A stretch of DNA of 64,000 bases, taken from assembly GCF_910592395.1 (NCBI RefSeq), contig NC_088321.1:2048001-2112000 (forward strand), in the 5' to 3' direction. The notes under the pieces were generated by a model. It was not told the DNA's origin. It ran no database searches and saw only the letters and a program-made list of their open reading frames with translations. This stretch comes from Lineus longissimus (lineage: Eukaryota > Nemertea > Pilidiophora > Heteronemertea > Lineidae). Below, in pieces: positions 63,546 to 64,000 of this stretch (position 1 is the stretch's first letter; the number at the start of each line of letters is the position of its first letter). A program made the translations under genes and the position numbers.

Positions 63546-64000
63546 GTGAGTTAAGTATCCAGTTACCGTAACATTGGCTCGGCTGGAATAGTGTTTCAGG
63601 TGGTGTCTTATGAGCAGGGCTGAAACGAGCACCGCTTGTGATAACAGGCAGGGCTAGAAGTGAAAATTGATAAATGCAGGATGCTGGAGCCTGCTCAATC
63701 TCTTTACCTGAAGTGCTATATAACAACACAATTGAAATCAATCTATAAACGAAATGCAGAGCAGAGTTGGGATTCAGACCCGATGGGCGACAAGGTAGTT
63801 TGACTAGCAAAGGGTTAAATGGAATCATTTACTATCACAGTTTCATACTTATGCCAAGAAATTACTTTTGAATTCCTATCGTCTGTCAATTTCATTTTAC
63901 TTAAAGGAAACCTATCATGAAACGCTTTTGAAAATGAGTAGTTTTGAACGGCCCGGTTAAAATCTGAGGCGGGTGTAAGCTTCCATTGATAAATCTTAGC
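63546..64000. other. Intron 35, start only
   Basis: Nothing recognised up to the window end; the next DNAH6 exon is outside. Confidence 0.35.

Noticed and set aside
62612-62700. Functional tRNA gene
   Set aside because: A and B boxes are present, but the acceptor stem is not complementary and the unit is repeated with a fixed SINE body.

Overview
This is animal nuclear DNA. All coding sequence on the + strand is split into short exons with GT-AG introns, and most of the rest is intron filled with transposon-derived repeats. The 35 + strand exons (649-63545) splice in phase into one 2,656-codon open frame, the middle of a dynein heavy chain. Residue by residue it is closest to axonemal dynein heavy chain 6 (DNAH6), an inner-arm motor of motile cilia. 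Both ends of the gene are outside the window. The animal is probably an invertebrate, to judge from the repeat families and astacin proteins, but I cannot name a phylum from sequence alone.

Layout: 649-13322 (exons 1-11) encodes the tail and most of the linker. 15152-15956 (exons 12-13) encodes the rest of the linker. 17029-18551 (exons 14-16) is AAA1, with P-loop GPAGTGKTE. 19244-23426 (17-20) is AAA2, with GPTGGGKT. 24149-30090 (21-25) is AAA3, with GNTGVGKS. 32023-54817 (26-29) is AAA4, with GVGGTGKQS. 56361-62471 (30-34) is the AAA4 end, stalk coiled coils and microtubule-binding tip. 63249-63545 (35) begins AAA5.

Intron 26 is 15.4 kb, far longer than the others. On its minus strand it carries two intronless astacin-type metalloprotease genes in tandem (41376-42527 and 44174-46295). 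They sit in a duplicated block that also contains a long A+T-rich satellite. The first gene is intact. The second has a 1.0-kb terminal-inverted-repeat element inserted near its start codon, flanked by an exact 8-bp target duplication.

The other introns hold many kinds of repeat: about 20 copies of a pogo/Tc1-like MITE (CAG...CTG ends, TA target), 18-bp minisatellites grown out of that MITE, TTAA-flanked piggyBac-like MITEs, tRNA-derived and 5S-like SINEs, several other TIR elements, and minisatellites with 17- to 85-bp units. In three places (after exons 6, 9 and 19) the 3' end of an exon with its splice donor has been tandemly copied into the following intron. The window therefore shows a conserved ciliary motor gene whose introns keep expanding by MITE insertion and tandem duplication, with two protease genes riding inside.
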